Translations under genes and position numbers: made by a program
Source of the DNA: Mesostigma viride
Lineage: Eukaryota > Streptophyta > Mesostigmatophyceae > Mesostigmatales > Mesostigmataceae
Assembly: GCA_009746045.1 (NCBI GenBank)
Contig: RPFO01000213.1
Span: 3,452,241 to 3,516,240 of the forward strand
Direction: 5' to 3'
Length of the DNA stretch: 64,000 bases
Shown: positions 1 through 10,680 of the stretch, piece by piece
How positions within the stretch are numbered: the first letter of the stretch is position 1
How the letters are laid out: every line of letters starts with the position of its first letter
The notes under the pieces: model-generated
Told to the model about the DNA's origin: nothing
Database searches by the model: none
Seen by the model: only the letters and a program-made list of their open reading frames with translations

Positions 1-802
1 CGAGACCTCGAGGAAGTCAACGACCGTGAACGTCTGGCCGGATAGCGCTATCCCACGAAGGCGGCACAGAGGATGGTCGTGGAAGAAGGTACTCATGTGG
101 AAACCTGTGCGCCGGCCATCCGCAAGCACCTCGGGCCGCACATGCAGGTGGCGCGTGACATTGTGCTGGCGTAGCAGATGTTGAAGCCGGGTCTTGATGC
201 TGCACGTGTGGGCGACAGAGCCGTTAGGGAGTTCAATTCGCGTGACATGGTGCGTTGGGAGCTCCTTTTCCACCTTCCTGACCACAGGGAGCGTGAGCCG
301 GTCGGCATCTTCCGATCGGTACTTGGGTCTTGTCTCATGGCAGTTCTGCACAGCACGCCTTCGTCAGTCCGAGAATCGATTCGCTTATGGTATGCAAACT
401 CCAGAAACTCCGAGTGCGACCGAAAGATCCCGTACCCAGTCTCATTTCCCTGGCCGTCTGTTGGGGCCGAAGGCACTGAGCATGGATCAGGAGCTGCCAC
501 CGTCATGCGCCCGTCTATTTTCCCCCCTGGACAATGGCTAAGTCTCCGTTGCACGGCGGGCTCCTCAACGGAGTCAGCACTATTCCCGCCGTCGCCTCCA
601 TCCCCTGATTCAGTTGCATCCACTTCATCTGACCCAGCGTCGCGCGACAGAGCCCTCCCAGCGTCAACATCATCGTCAAGTGCAGCGTTATCCACCAACT
701 CGTCCTCAACGTCCTCATCGCAGTTGTTGATGCCAATGACGGTGTGAGCCACGGCGATGTCTTGACGCCTTTTTTTCTTGCTGAAGAGATACCGGTGCGG
801 CA
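1..802 (-). pseudogene. Unrecognised protein gene, partial at left edge, two frames
   Basis: Coding-looking sequence on the minus strand lies in two overlapping frames. The first runs from an ATG at 802 down to about 330. It opens with a basic stretch (KKKRR) and then a long acidic Asp/Glu/Ser/Gly-rich region. The second frame is open from about 365 to the window edge and contains CQNCHETRPKYR, HVRPEVLADGRR and FFHDHPLCRLRG. The change of frame is either a short intron or a frameshift. The gene or relic continues beyond position 1, so its C-terminus is unseen. I recognise no family. The Cys/His-rich second part would suit a transposon-derived protein, but this is inference. Confidence 0.35.
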
Positions 803-1063
803 TTTGTAATCGCTTCCTTCGACGGGAATAATTAGGCACCCTGAAACCGTCCCGGTGGAGGGTCGTCCGTGCCTTTCATCATAAGGAAAGACACCGACGA
901 CCAGCCATGCAGCTAAAGCCACTGTTTGAGTTCCTGTGCCGAGGGTCCTCCACTCCCTTGAGTATCCTAGTATCCAGCGTGTAGTTCTTCTTGCCTGCGT
1001 TAATTGGGCAATGAACGGTAATTCAACAATTAAGGCGAACAAAACATTAATTCCATGCATTCG

Positions 1064-1153
1064 GCCTGGCCAAGTTTTGCGCTGTGCCGCCGCCACTTCA
1101 CGAACCACGCCTGGCCAAGTTTTGCGCTGTGCCGCCGCCACTTCACGAACCAC
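1064..1153. repeat. 45-bp direct duplication
   Basis: A 45-bp unit beginning GCCTGGCCAAGTTTTGC is present twice in perfect tandem (starts 1064 and 1109). Confidence 0.9.
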
Positions 1154-1294
1154 GGTAATGACGTTTATATAATATAAGCCCTAACCTACTGTGATATAAT
1201 GAAGTTGGTGTCACGTGAGCACAGGACCTTCAATTGCTATTCTCCAAGTGGCAGGGATTATTAGGACTATCTACTCCACACTAAGCTATGTACT

Positions 1295-1565
1295 CGAGTC
1301 ATGACGCGGTGAGACACGCCCGTATTACATAGGAAGGAGTGACTATGTACTCCGGACTATGTACTCCAAGAGTACATAGTCTGGAGTGACTATGTACTCC
1401 AAGAGTACATAGTCCGGAGTACATATGATCCGGGATTTCCGAATAGGGGACTGCCGACGCGGTGAGACACGCCCGTATTACATAGGAAGGAGTGACTATT
1501 TACTCCACACTATGTACTCCAAGAGTACATAGGGTGGCACACTATGTACTCCAAGAGTACATAGT
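1295..1565. repeat. Palindromic repeat cluster (CTATGTACTC/GAGTACATAG)
   Basis: Several copies of CTATGTACTC, a 3-5-bp spacer, then GAGTACATAG form perfect or near-perfect hairpins. A segment starting GACGCGGTGAGACACGCCCG occurs twice (about 1299 and 1456), so the cluster grew partly by duplication. No coding signal is visible between 840 and 1830. Confidence 0.85.
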
Positions 1566-1695
1566 GTCTCCAATGCAGCAGCACTCCGCTATGTACTCGA
1601 CTCATGACGACTGCCCGAAGCAGCTCCTCTGCGAGTGAGCCACGTGGACCGGGGCCGACGCGTCGCCTTGATTTTTGAATTTCCGAACGCGCCAG

Positions 1696-1742
1696 ACCAT
1701 ATATATATATGGTATATATATATGGTATATGGTATATATACC
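1696..1742. repeat. TA-rich simple repeat
   Basis: Alternating TATATA with GGTATATA interruptions, about 95 bp upstream of the three-exon gene. It could lie in that gene's promoter region, but nothing specific is seen. Confidence 0.7.
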
Positions 1743-1838
1743 GCTGCGTTACATTTTGCACGAGCGCACGCTTGAAAGCCTCACCAGTGCCCAGAACGCA
1801 GCACCAGTGCAGAACGCAGCAAAGCAGCGGAAGTGAAT

Positions 1839-3380
1839 ATGGGAAAGCGCCGGACTGACATGGCGGCCGCAAAGGGTGCAGCCACAACAAAGGGCATGGT
1901 CTCGGCACGCGATGCCACAGCGAGAAAGAAGGCCAGGCGGGCCGACGGGGAAAAAAACGACCACTGGGGGAAGCAGGAGGCGGAGAACCTGGAGTCGGAG
2001 GAGGACTTACAAACCTCCGACGACGAGGACGACCAGGACGACGACTATGACGACGATGAGTTGGACACCACGCCTCAGAAGGGTAGGCAGGACAAGGGCT
2101 CGGGCAGCAAGGGGAAGACTAGGAAAGCTGAGGCAGGCAGCGGGGGCGCTACTCATAGCAGGCTGGACCCTAGCGGGACAGCCGCGGACGTCCGCCAACT
2201 CAAGAGCGACATGGCGAAGCAGAAAGAAATGACCGACAAGATGTATGAGATGCTTCAACAGTTACTGGACCAGGGTCGGCAGCCCCGGTCGCAGGAGGCC
2301 ACGCCCACGCAGCCGACCCGGCTTTCCAGTGCCTCAGGTCCTGAGGGGAGCCCGGCGAGCGACGCTCGCGGCTCGATCGACGCTGGCTTCGTTCCAGTCT
2401 TCGAATGGGTAAACCCTCTGCTGTATTAGGGGAACCCTTTAAAGTGCATCATTCCGTATGGTTCTCCTTGGAGTTGTTTTGGGGTGATTATGATCTACGA
2501 AATGCAAATGCAATCAACAGTACTTGTCACGTGTGTCGTTGCAATTCTGGTTGTGTGTTTTGTTTGGGTCTCGCAGTGGAAAAAGAAGGAGATCCAGGCT
2601 GCGTTTGACGACATGGATGGCCACTTTCTCACCCCTGAGGCCATGGACCAGGAGGATGACGGGGGGCTGTGGAAGAAGTATGTTGCCATCGTGGCGGACG
2701 TGGCCATCCAGAACAATTACATGCCAGCGGGCAGGAGGGAGGCCGCCGCCAAGCACGCAGCATCGGCAATGCGATGCCACCTGACATCAACCAGGTCCAA
2801 TGCCAAGAAGCAGATTCGAAAGATGACGCTAGACAACAAGAAGTACGTTGAGGCGGCGGCAGCGCCAGCCGGCGACATCCGCTCCAAGGGGCGTAAACGC
2901 CTGGTGTATGACGTAAGTGTATGACTTACGGGGTCACTTTAATGCTCAACTAGGTTTAATGGGTGGTGGCCTGTCGAGGAACGTGTGGTCTAAAAACGAT
3001 ATGGTAAAGCCTTGCTGTTCTTCCTTGTGCCCTTTGCAACATCATGCATTATATATCCATGATGTCGTATGCATTACATTCTACACTTGCTCACTGTCAT
3101 GTATGTGTGTACGCTTGCAATTGGACTTGCTCGTGGTGTCAATGCGCAGTTCCTCCTTCGCAAGTTCAAGCACTGGAACGTGGACACGATGAAGCAGCGA
3201 AAGGTCCTGATTGACCATGTCGGCCTTGTGGTAGACTCCGTGTGGGAAGCTGAGGCTGACATGAGGGCCAAATCAGCTAGCGGCCTCGTGGCGAGGAAGT
3301 TTCTGACCACCGCTGACGCAGCCAAGTTCGATGCAGACCTGGACGACCTCATTGAGGAGGAAGCACTGGACGAGTGCTGA
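1839..3380 (+). CDS. Hypothetical three-exon gene, acidic N-terminus
   Basis: Exons 1839-2408, 2577-2912 and 3150-3380 join in frame through GT-AG introns (GAATGG|gtaaac, cgcag|TGGAAA, TATGAC|gtaagt, gcgcag|TTCCTC) to give about 378 aa, ending GACGAGTGC-TGA. An upstream in-frame GTG at 1833 is not needed; the ATG at 1839 starts MGKRR. Residues about 50-75 are strongly acidic (DDEDDQDDDYDDDELD). Residues about 125-150 (VRQLKSDMAKQKEMTDKMYE) look like a short coiled coil. Exons 2-3 are helical and charged, with aromatic-spaced basic stretches (WKKYVAIVADVAI, RKFKHWNVDTMKQRK). I recognise no family. The palindrome clusters on both sides raise the possibility that it belongs to a mobile element, but no terminal repeats or transposase motifs are visible. 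Confidence 0.6.
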
Positions 3381-3735
3381 TGAATGGCATTAGCGGAAGA
3401 CAATAATGACTATCCACAACTTGTGCACGGTATACAATGGCATCAGGCCATGCCTTGGCTGGACCCCAAGTCCAGACTTACCACCAGCTGGTAATGTTAC
3501 GCTAGGTGGAACCTTGTATTATGGCAGGACCTTGAAGACATTGATGATGATACTGCCTTTGAATACTCTGTGTTTTTCTGATGTGAGCCAATGATGCTAT
3601 GTGTTTTATCATGGTGGGCCGCACCTTGTTGTCTTTTACACTTACACTTATGGTTCTCTGAATAAATTATTTTAATATCATATGTATGTGCATAATAAAT
3701 TGTTAGAGACTGTCTACATCAAATCCTGCATTTTG
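3381..3735. other. Downstream region of the three-exon gene
   Basis: No ORF of note. An AATAAATTATTTTAATA stretch near 3661 may lie at the 3' end of the preceding transcript. Confidence 0.4.
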
Positions 3736-4460
3736 AGATCCATACCCAAGACGGTAACTAGTTATGGGTTTGGTTACTGGGCCATAACCATGGCAGTAAC
3801 CAGGCCTGTTTACGGGGCAATAACTAGTAGTGGTTACTGGCCTGGTTACGGGCCAGTAACCAGGCCCGTAACCTGCCCCAGTACATAATACCGGACCAGT
3901 AACCATGGCAATAACCAGGACCGTTTACGGCGCCGTAACTAGTAATGGTTACTGGCCAGGTTACGGGCCCGTAACCAGGGCAGTAGCCATGCCCGAGACT
4001 GGCCCGTAACCTATGCTGATGCCAAATACCGGACCCGTAACCATGACAGTAACCATGCCAGTTTACGGGTCAGTTACTTGTACAGGTTACGGGCCAGTTA
4101 CCGGTCCCGTAACCAGGCCAGTAACCCATCCCGGTTATCAGAACTGGTCCCGTAACCATGCCGGTAACCCATCCCGGTTCTCAGAACTGGTCCCGTAACC
4201 ATGCCAGTTTACCGCCCGGTAACTTCTACTTGGGCCGTAACCATGACCGTAACCCAGATAGGTTACGGGCATGGTTACGGCTCCGGTAAAAGTTACCGCC
4301 CAGTAAACGTTCCGGTAACTATTACCGCCCGGTAACCATTACCGGCCGGTATTTAGTCTGTTGCATTCCGGGTTACCGGCCGGTAACCTGGCCGGTAACC
4401 TTAAACGTACATGGTTACCGGCCAGTAACCGCCCCGGTAACCTCAACCGGGGCGTTTACG
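3736..4460. repeat. Degenerate palindromic GTTAC/GTAAC satellite
   Basis: About 720 bp consist almost wholly of self-complementary variants of GGTTACGGGCCAGTAACC and CCGTAACCATGCCGGTAACC. Spacing is irregular, and a short direct repeat (CCCATCCCGGTT, twice) lies inside. Either strand can fold into many hairpins. The array abuts the truncated 5' side of the Ty3/gypsy element. Confidence 0.85.
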
Positions 4461-4542
4461 CCCCGTAAAATTAACTCCTAGTGATGGCTCCACACGTGCG
4501 ACTGGATGTGGACAAGCACTTCTCCCAGTTCGACTACGTGGA

Positions 4543-5082
4543 TTGGCAATGGGACAAGGTGTTGTCTTTAATGTGCTCACCCTCTGCCGTGTGCCTGCAT
4601 TTTCTGTCAAGTGGGAGCCTGTGGCCACGCCCGTGCCACCCATCAAGAAGTCCCTGAACCAGCTGGATGACCTCCTGGGGGAGCTCAATGCCCTGGATCC
4701 CACCAAGGGTAACTGTTTTATTTGCAACCAGCCAGGTCACTTTGCACGGGACTGCCCCAGGCGGGACCAGTTTCCCCCTGCCACGAGGGGACCTTTTGGG
4801 GCCCTGCCATCCCCCAGGCCACCCAGCCTACCTCCTGGCGTTCCTGCTGGCGATCACCGGATGCAACCAGGATTCCAGCCCAACTTCCAGCCCTCTGGGA
4901 GGTTCCAGTCCCGCGCTCGGCCCTTCAGCAGACAGGATAAGCGTAGGATGGTGAACGCTCTCATGCAGCTGCTGGCAGAGGAGGAGGATGGGGGTGACGA
5001 GGATGAGCCTCCAGAGCCACCTGAGCAGCTTCCACCATCAGGCAGTGGAGCACTCCCGGATCCACCTGAGTCAAAAAACTAG
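4543..5082 (+). pseudogene. gag: Gag remnant with zinc knuckle
   Basis: The frame contains CFICNQPGHFARDC, a perfect CX2CX4HX4C zinc knuckle as in retrotransposon nucleocapsid domains, followed by a proline/glutamine-rich and then acidic tail ending at a stop at 5080-5082. The upstream part in a different frame (MAPHVRLDVDKHF, from 4483) looks like leftover gag, so the N-terminal capsid region is missing or shifted. Confidence 0.75.
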
Positions 5083-5149
5083 TTGGGTCCCCAGGTCATC
5101 CTTCTGTCATGGCCAGGTCTGACCTGCCTGCTGTTGACGTTATAGGCCA

Positions 5150-5548
5150 GTGAACACTGTGGGTGATTCTGACCCTGCTGTCCCTGTGGGTCCTCCTGTA
5201 CCAGGTCTCTTACTCAAGTTTCAGGCTAGGCTCCTCAACGTGCCAGTTCCCTTGGCTCAGCCAGCTTGCTTGTTTATGATTGATTCTGGTGCTGGCAGTA
5301 ATTATATTGCTGCATCCTTGGTGCAGGAGTTGAAGTTGCCTGTATTTGCCCACCCCACACCTGTCATGGTGCAGTATTCTGATGGCAGGAGAAGCTGCTC
5401 ACCTGGCTACGTGCAGCTAATCTTCCAAGTTTGTTCATCCCAGACTTTGGAAGTGACAGCAGATGTCATTCCCCTCACGGCAGCAGATGTGATTTTGGGG
5501 ATCCCCTGGTTGTCTGACACCAATCCTGCTATTTCCTGGCCTGCATGA
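5150..5548 (+). pseudogene. pro: Retropepsin-like aspartic protease segment
   Basis: The frame contains FMIDSGAGSNYIAASLVQEL, the D-S-G active-site loop of retroviral-type proteases, and a later hydrophobic ADVILGIPWL segment that matches the conserved ILG(M/I)xWL end of Ty3/gypsy proteases. It would process the Gag-Pol polyprotein. It is cut off from the RT frame by a stop/frame change near 5545. Confidence 0.75.
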
Positions 5549-6546
5549 CAGGGTGGTTCAGTTCAAGGATATGGGACGGTGTGGGATGCTACCTGTGTGT
5601 TGCCAGGGGGAGAAGAACAGCCACTGAGTGCTGTTCCACACAGACAGCTGTCAATGATGGCAAGGAAGGGGAAACAGGTTCGAAAGGGGTGGATCAGGAG
5701 CCGACTTTGGAGGAGAAACGGGCTGCCCTACTGAAGCATGTGTGGTCTGCCAAGCATACTCTGTCTTATTTGGCCACCTACCCAGTGGAACACATCTTTT
5801 TCCTGCATTTGGTGCCTAATGAGCCTGAGCCTGTTAGTGGTCATTCTGTCAATGCTGTCAGTTCTACTGTCACCACTGAGCAACAACAGCAGCATGATGC
5901 CTTGTTGGACAAGTATGGAGCCATCTTTGAGGACAAGATGCCCCAGTATCCTCCTGAGGGACCCATCACACATGTCATCAAGTTGGTAGAGGGTGCTCGT
6001 CCTCCCTTTGTGCCTATGTACAGGATGGGCCCTGCAGAGATGGCAGAGCTGAAGACCATACTTATTGGCTTGTTGGAGGCTGGTCTGATATCCTCCCAGC
6101 TAACAGTCCTTTCAGTTCTGGGTGTTTGCTTGTGCCAAAGCACGATGGGGGGTGGAGGCTGTGCATTGACCTGAGGGGACTGAACAAGGTGACGGTCAAG
6201 TCCAGGTACCCTCTTCCCAGAATTGATGAGCTGCTGGAGAGGACTGCAGGAGCTGCCTTCTTCACCAAGTTTGACCTCAGGCATGCTTTCTGGCAGATCA
6301 GGGTGGCCACTGAAGACATCCCCAAGACGGCCTTCTCTACTCCGTGGCCGGGGACAGTTCCAGTGGACAGTAATGCCTATGGGTGCCTCTAACAGTCCTG
6401 CCACTATGCAGATGTTTGTCAATGCCATCTTTGGCCACCTGACTGGCAATGCCCTGCCCCAGATCTCACCTGATCTTCGCAACCCCAAGTTCAAAGACAT
6501 TGCCCACTTGTGTGACACTGCCAGGGTGGTCTTCAGGACTCAGTGA
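5545..6546 (+). pseudogene. pol: Reverse transcriptase, N-terminal half, frameshifted
   Basis: The frame 5545-6100 carries the N-terminal RT region (PPFVPMYRMGPAEMAELK, LLEAGLI). After a frame change near 6100 come LVPKHDGGWRLCIDLRGLNK, YPLPRIDELLE and FFTKFDLRHAFWQI (motif A; the D of FDL is catalytic). A further frame change near 6345 leads to MPMGASNSPATMQMF (motif B). The expected YLDD motif does not follow. Instead about 36 unrelated codons and a stop lead to a palindrome-flanked insertion. Confidence 0.8.
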
Positions 6547-6550
6547 ACAG

Positions 6551-7702
6551 CCATACGGCGTATAATACGCCGTATGGCGCGTATTATACGCCATACGCAA
6601 GATTTCCGTATGAAAATGGGAAAAAAAATACGCGACAAATAAACGACATGCAGGTGCCAAGCTGGCCGTGCATGTACGACTGTACGTGCATTGCTGCAGA
6701 TTGCTGCGTGTCGGACTAGGGTCTAGGAGACGAAGGACGAGGAAATTAGGTGACGAAGTTATGTTGTCTGCCAACAAGGGCGCGCATCTGGCACCTAACA
6801 TTTAATCGTAGCACAATTGACATCCAGGCACCATGGCTAGCGACGGTGATGGTGTGGGTCTATGGAACACGATGATGACTGGGCCGACGAGATGCAGGCC
6901 GTATTCGAGACTGTCTGGACACACATCGTGAAAGAACAGACTCTCAACAAGAAAGGGCAGCCGACAGGTAACTACAAGCTAAGTGACGTGCACACTTTTG
7001 GATGCAAAATTCTCGGGTTCTACCACCCGAGCAAGGCTAGCACCCGCCATATCATGGGCGCTACGTACGCGAAGGAGGCAAGAGTGAGCGAGTGCAGGAG
7101 GCCGCCGGAGGCATTACGTCGCAGGCTGCGGGGTATTTGGTGTGACTCGCGATGCACATAAATGCCTTATTTAGCCATGCAGGCTGCTGCTAGCCAGCCA
7201 CCGTACCATATGTGTTAATGGTTTAGGGAAGCTGGGTCGGGTTGCTGGCATGCATGCATGGTATCCTGCACGCTAGCCACATTGTTGGCAGCCTGTATGG
7301 ATTCTTGCTTCATGTAGATCAATATTGCATGGTGGCCTACCACGAATAGGCAAGATGTCTGTTTCTGGCACAATGTCTTATTACTTTTGGCAAGTTGGCC
7401 GACTGACCGTGTGCTATTTACAGACATTATTAATAACAACAGATGTACAATGCTTGTATTTGTAGGCATGCAGCGACGGCAACGGCAATATTATTATGTG
7501 ATGATGTGTTAAATAATTAAAGGCAAGTGGTGTTGCAAGAACACAAAAAAAACATGCCTGATTGGTCAGAATGTTGAAGAACCCCCTGAACCATGCAAAA
7601 AACAGCATTTTCAAGAGTCCCCGTATTATTTGCGTATTATACCCCGTATGGCGTATTATACACCATACCCATGGGCCCCGTATGATTGCGTATTGCGTAT
7701 GG
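6551..7702. mobile_element. Palindrome-ended insertion inside the RT gene
   Basis: This segment separates RT motif B from the YLDD motif. The left end has a near-perfect palindrome (CCATACGGCGTATAATACG and its complement, 6551-6577) and a second arm to 6597. The right end (about 7620-7700) is built from the same words, CGTATTATAC, CCGTATGGCG and GCGTATTGCGTATGG. The two ends are related in inverted and direct sense, like subterminal repeats of a DNA element. I could not define a target-site duplication, and the left border may lie anywhere in 6437-6551. Confidence 0.6.
6862..7161 (+). CDS. Small unrecognised ORF within the insertion
   Basis: The ATG-started frame of 99 codons includes DDWADEMQAVFETVW and YKLSDVHTFGCKILGFYHPS. 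It is the only credible reading frame inside the palindrome-ended insertion. No family is recognised and no transposase signature is seen; it could be a decayed or single-exon fragment. The remainder of the insertion (7162-7620) shows no ORF. Confidence 0.3.
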   Translation: MEHDDDWADEMQAVFETVWTHIVKEQTLNKKGQPTGNYKLSDVHTFGCKILGFYHPSKASTRHIMGATYAKEARVSECRRPPEALRRRLRGIWCDSRCT

Positions 7703-7703
7703 C

Positions 7704-8501
7704 TGTGTGGTCGTCTACCTGGACGACATTTTGGTGCACTCTCGTACCTTCAAGGAGCATCTGGAGAACGTGGAGGAGGTCCTCAAGGTGATCCATCAGT
7801 ATCACCTGTCGGTGAAGAGGTCCAAGGTGGAGTGGGGCCAAGAGGTGAAGTTTCTGGGCTACCAGCTGAGCGCTGCAGGTATGACTCCTGAGGCCAGCAA
7901 GGTCTCTGCTGTTTTGGAGTGGCCTGTGTTGAAGTCAGCTCAGGATGTCAGATCCTTTCTGGGCCTGGTGGGCTGGTACCGACGGTTCATCCCTGACATG
8001 GCGGCCATCTCTGGTCCCCTGTTAGCCCTGCTCAAGAAGGACGTTCCCTTTGAGTGGACTGCAGCATGCCAGCAAGCTTTTGATGTGTTGAAGCAGAAGC
8101 TTACCACTGCTCCCTTGTTGGTGGGCCCCAACCCAGACTTGCCATACCAGGTTAGGTCTGATGCCTCACAGGGTGCTATTGGTGCAGTACTAATGCAAGA
8201 TCATGGCAAGGGCCCTCAACCAGTGGAATACATGTCCAGGAGTATGACGTCTGCAGAACGTAACTACCCTGTTCATGAGCAGGAGCTGCTGGGATTGGTG
8301 GTGGCCTGTCACAAGTGGGAACACCTACTGAAGGGGGCTCAGTTTTCTGTGGCCAGCAGCGCCAGGGATGGACAGGGCAACGAGTCTATTACCCTGATGA
8401 CTGACCACAGGCCCTTGGTACATGTGTTGGAACAGACCCGGATGAGTAAGAGGATGGCTGGATGGATGGAGTTCCTGGGGGGTTTGGACCTTTCTCTGTG
8501 A
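7704..8501 (+). pseudogene. pol: Reverse transcriptase C-terminal half and RNase H
   Basis: The frame resumes at VVVYLDDILVHSRTF (RT motif C, catalytic YLDD) and continues with the thumb (KSKVEWGQEVKFLGYQLS-like) and connection regions (VRSFLGLVGWYRRFIPD). RNase H follows, with conserved acidic residues in RSDASQGAIGAVL, HEQELLGLVVACHKWEH and LMTDHRPLVHVL. It ends at a stop at 8499-8501. The usual downstream GxxNxxAD(A/S)LSR-like motif is in another frame (VPDALSSRGG, about 8530). Confidence 0.85.
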
Positions 8502-9210
8502 GGTACATTCCTGGTACGCAGAATGTGGTGCCTGACGCCCTGTCCAGCAGAGGAGGGATTTGATGGGAGGTTTTCATGAGGACTTGGACATCTGTGCTGC
8601 CCTGATTTCTGTGGTAGAGTGTGGAGCTTGACTAGAGCTCAGGCCAACAACCAGAAGGCTTCTCAACTGTTGACACCACCTGTAGGGAATAACGGTGGTC
8701 CCGTGATGCTCATCGACCAGGGCTCTGTCCCAGAGTTGACAGGCGTCCAGGAGGGTGTCCAGTCACTGTCTGACAGTCTTAGGAGAAGCCTGATGGTGTG
8801 GTGCCCACTCCCACAGTGCAGCCAGGTGAGGGAGACCCTGCTAGGCGCAGCAGAGGTAGGCCCAGGAAGTGGGTCATGGACCCTGCGTTGGTAGGCCGGT
8901 CCAAGGTGTTGGCCTCTCAGGTGATGGCAAGGTCAAAAGGGCCTATAGCTACTACTGTCTCATCCAAGCAGTTGGTGGCTAGCCCTGGGCAGGAAGAGGA
9001 GATGCAGATGCAGCCCCTGGGACCTGACAAGGACCTGGTGTTGCCTAATCCTTTAAATATTTCCCTGCTGGACGTCATCAAGGCCTTCACCAAACGGAGG
9101 ACATGGCTACTGCAGCTATCCAGAGGGGCAACTTTGGCAATAGACCTGTAGAATACTGGGAGGGCGTTCTGTATGTTCACACTCATGATGCAGAGCACGG
9201 TGACTAGAAA
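8502..9210 (+). pseudogene. Pol linker between RNase H and integrase, broken
   Basis: Short overlapping frames without clear domains; AT-hook-like RRSRGRPRKW occurs near 8840. The position between RNase H and integrase and the loss of frame suggest degraded pol linker. Confidence 0.45.
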
Positions 9211-9936
9211 GTGTATGTGCCTGAGATGGCCATTCCCACAGTGTTACATTGTTTCCATGACGATGTGACTGCGTGTCATCCTGGTTATGCTAAGCTACTT
9301 CATGAGGTGCAGCAGAGGTTTTGGTGGCCTGGCCTTTATCAGGATGTTAAGGCCTATGTGGATTCCTGTGACTCCTGCCAGAGAAATAAGGTCAGGAACC
9401 AAGCCACGCCCATCTTTCCCATGGCTATGCCCATTCCCCTGCGCCCTTGGATCAGTGTGACTATGGATTTTATCTGTGGTCTACCCATGTCAGATGGTGG
9501 CAATGACAGGATCCTTGTGGTCATGGACAGACTTTCCAGGATGTGCCATCTGATTCCTTGCAATGCTCATCTCACCGCTGCACAGTGTGTGGATTTGTTT
9601 ATGAAGGAGATCTACCGTCTGCACGGCATGCCTAGAGTGATCATCACTGATCAGGACCCCCTTTGGTTGTCAGGGTTTTGGAAGTCATTCTTTGACATCC
9701 TAGACACTAAGCTGGCCTTCGGTGTGGCATACAGGTGTGCCAGTACTGGGGCGGTGGAGAGGATGAACAGAATTGTCAGGGAGTGTCAAAAGCACTATTG
9801 TACCCATGACAACAAGGACTGGGACAAGAAGCTACCTTTCATAGAGTTCGCAATCAACAACTCTCCTCTGGCTCCTCACCAGATGTCACCCTTCGTGATC
9901 TGCAATGGCCAGTGTCCCCTGACACCATTCGACTAA
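9211..9936 (+). pseudogene. int: Integrase (HHCC zinc finger and DDE core)
   Basis: The frame contains the zinc-binding H-H-C-C module (HCFHDD, HPGYAKLLHEVQQRFWWPGL, CDSCQRNK) and the rve core: VTMDFICGLP (first D), VIITDQDPLWLSGFW (second D) and GAVERMNRIVREC (E). The frame stays open over about 240 codons to a stop at 9936. It would join element cDNA into the genome. Confidence 0.85.
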
Positions 9937-10515
9937 TTGGAACTGCCTGACAGAGACGCTGAAGGCCCTTTCCAGCGACGTCTTGGTTCAGTCCAGCAGT
10001 TGTTGGCTTCCTTCCAGGAGGCTCACAGCATTGTGGCTACCCAGCTGTTGAGGACACAGGACAAGTACCTGACTAAAGCCTGGCAGCAAACGGTGGCCAG
10101 TCATTCCTTTGTAGCTCCCGGGGACTTGGTGTTGTTGGAAGCCAACAGAGTGCTGCCTGAAAAGGAGCAATGCAGGAAACTGCAACCCCTCTGGTTGGGT
10201 CCTTACCCAGTGTTGGCCATGCCTTTCACTATGGTACCGTGGTCCAGGTCCAGGTGCCTTCCCATGCACTGGAAGCTCAGGAATAATATTTTTCACCTAG
10301 CCCAGCTGAAGCTGTACAGGCGTAACACCTTGCCAGGCAGATTGTCTGCCCCCTTGCCTTATGAGTTGGATTCTGAGGGGGAGAAGATCTATGAAGTGGA
10401 GCGGTTGTTGGCTCACAGGGTGAAAGGGAAAGGTAGGACTAAACAGCTGCAGTTTAAGGTACACTGCATGGAAGGGAGAGCCAGAGGTGACTGCTACATG
10501 GCTGTGATTGTCTGA
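9937..10515 (+). pseudogene. Integrase C-terminus with chromodomain-like end
   Basis: In frame with, and just after, the integrase stop. It has the GPY/F-type region (LQPLWLGPYPVLAM) and NNIFHLAQLKLYRR, then EKIYEVERLLAHRVKGKG and LQFKVH, which match the start and middle of a chromodomain (YEVExIL...YLVKWxG). Such a domain directs chromovirus insertion to particular chromatin. The aromatic cage is incomplete in the visible sequence. Confidence 0.7.
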
Positions 10516-10680
10516 TCTCACCAACAGTCACTCTGCTGTACTAGACTATTGCCAGCATCATGGGATTACCTTGCCTGAGTGGTATGTCATGGGCTCTGGG
10601 CGGTGTGCTCCCCTTCATAGCTCCCAGTGAGCACTGCTAACTCCCTTTTTGGGTGCTGTGTGTGTCTGTGGTTGCCAGCC

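Noticed and set aside
515-1153. 212-codon minus-strand frame
   Set aside because: It overlaps the better-supported frame in a different phase, crosses the 45-bp duplication and has no recognisable content.
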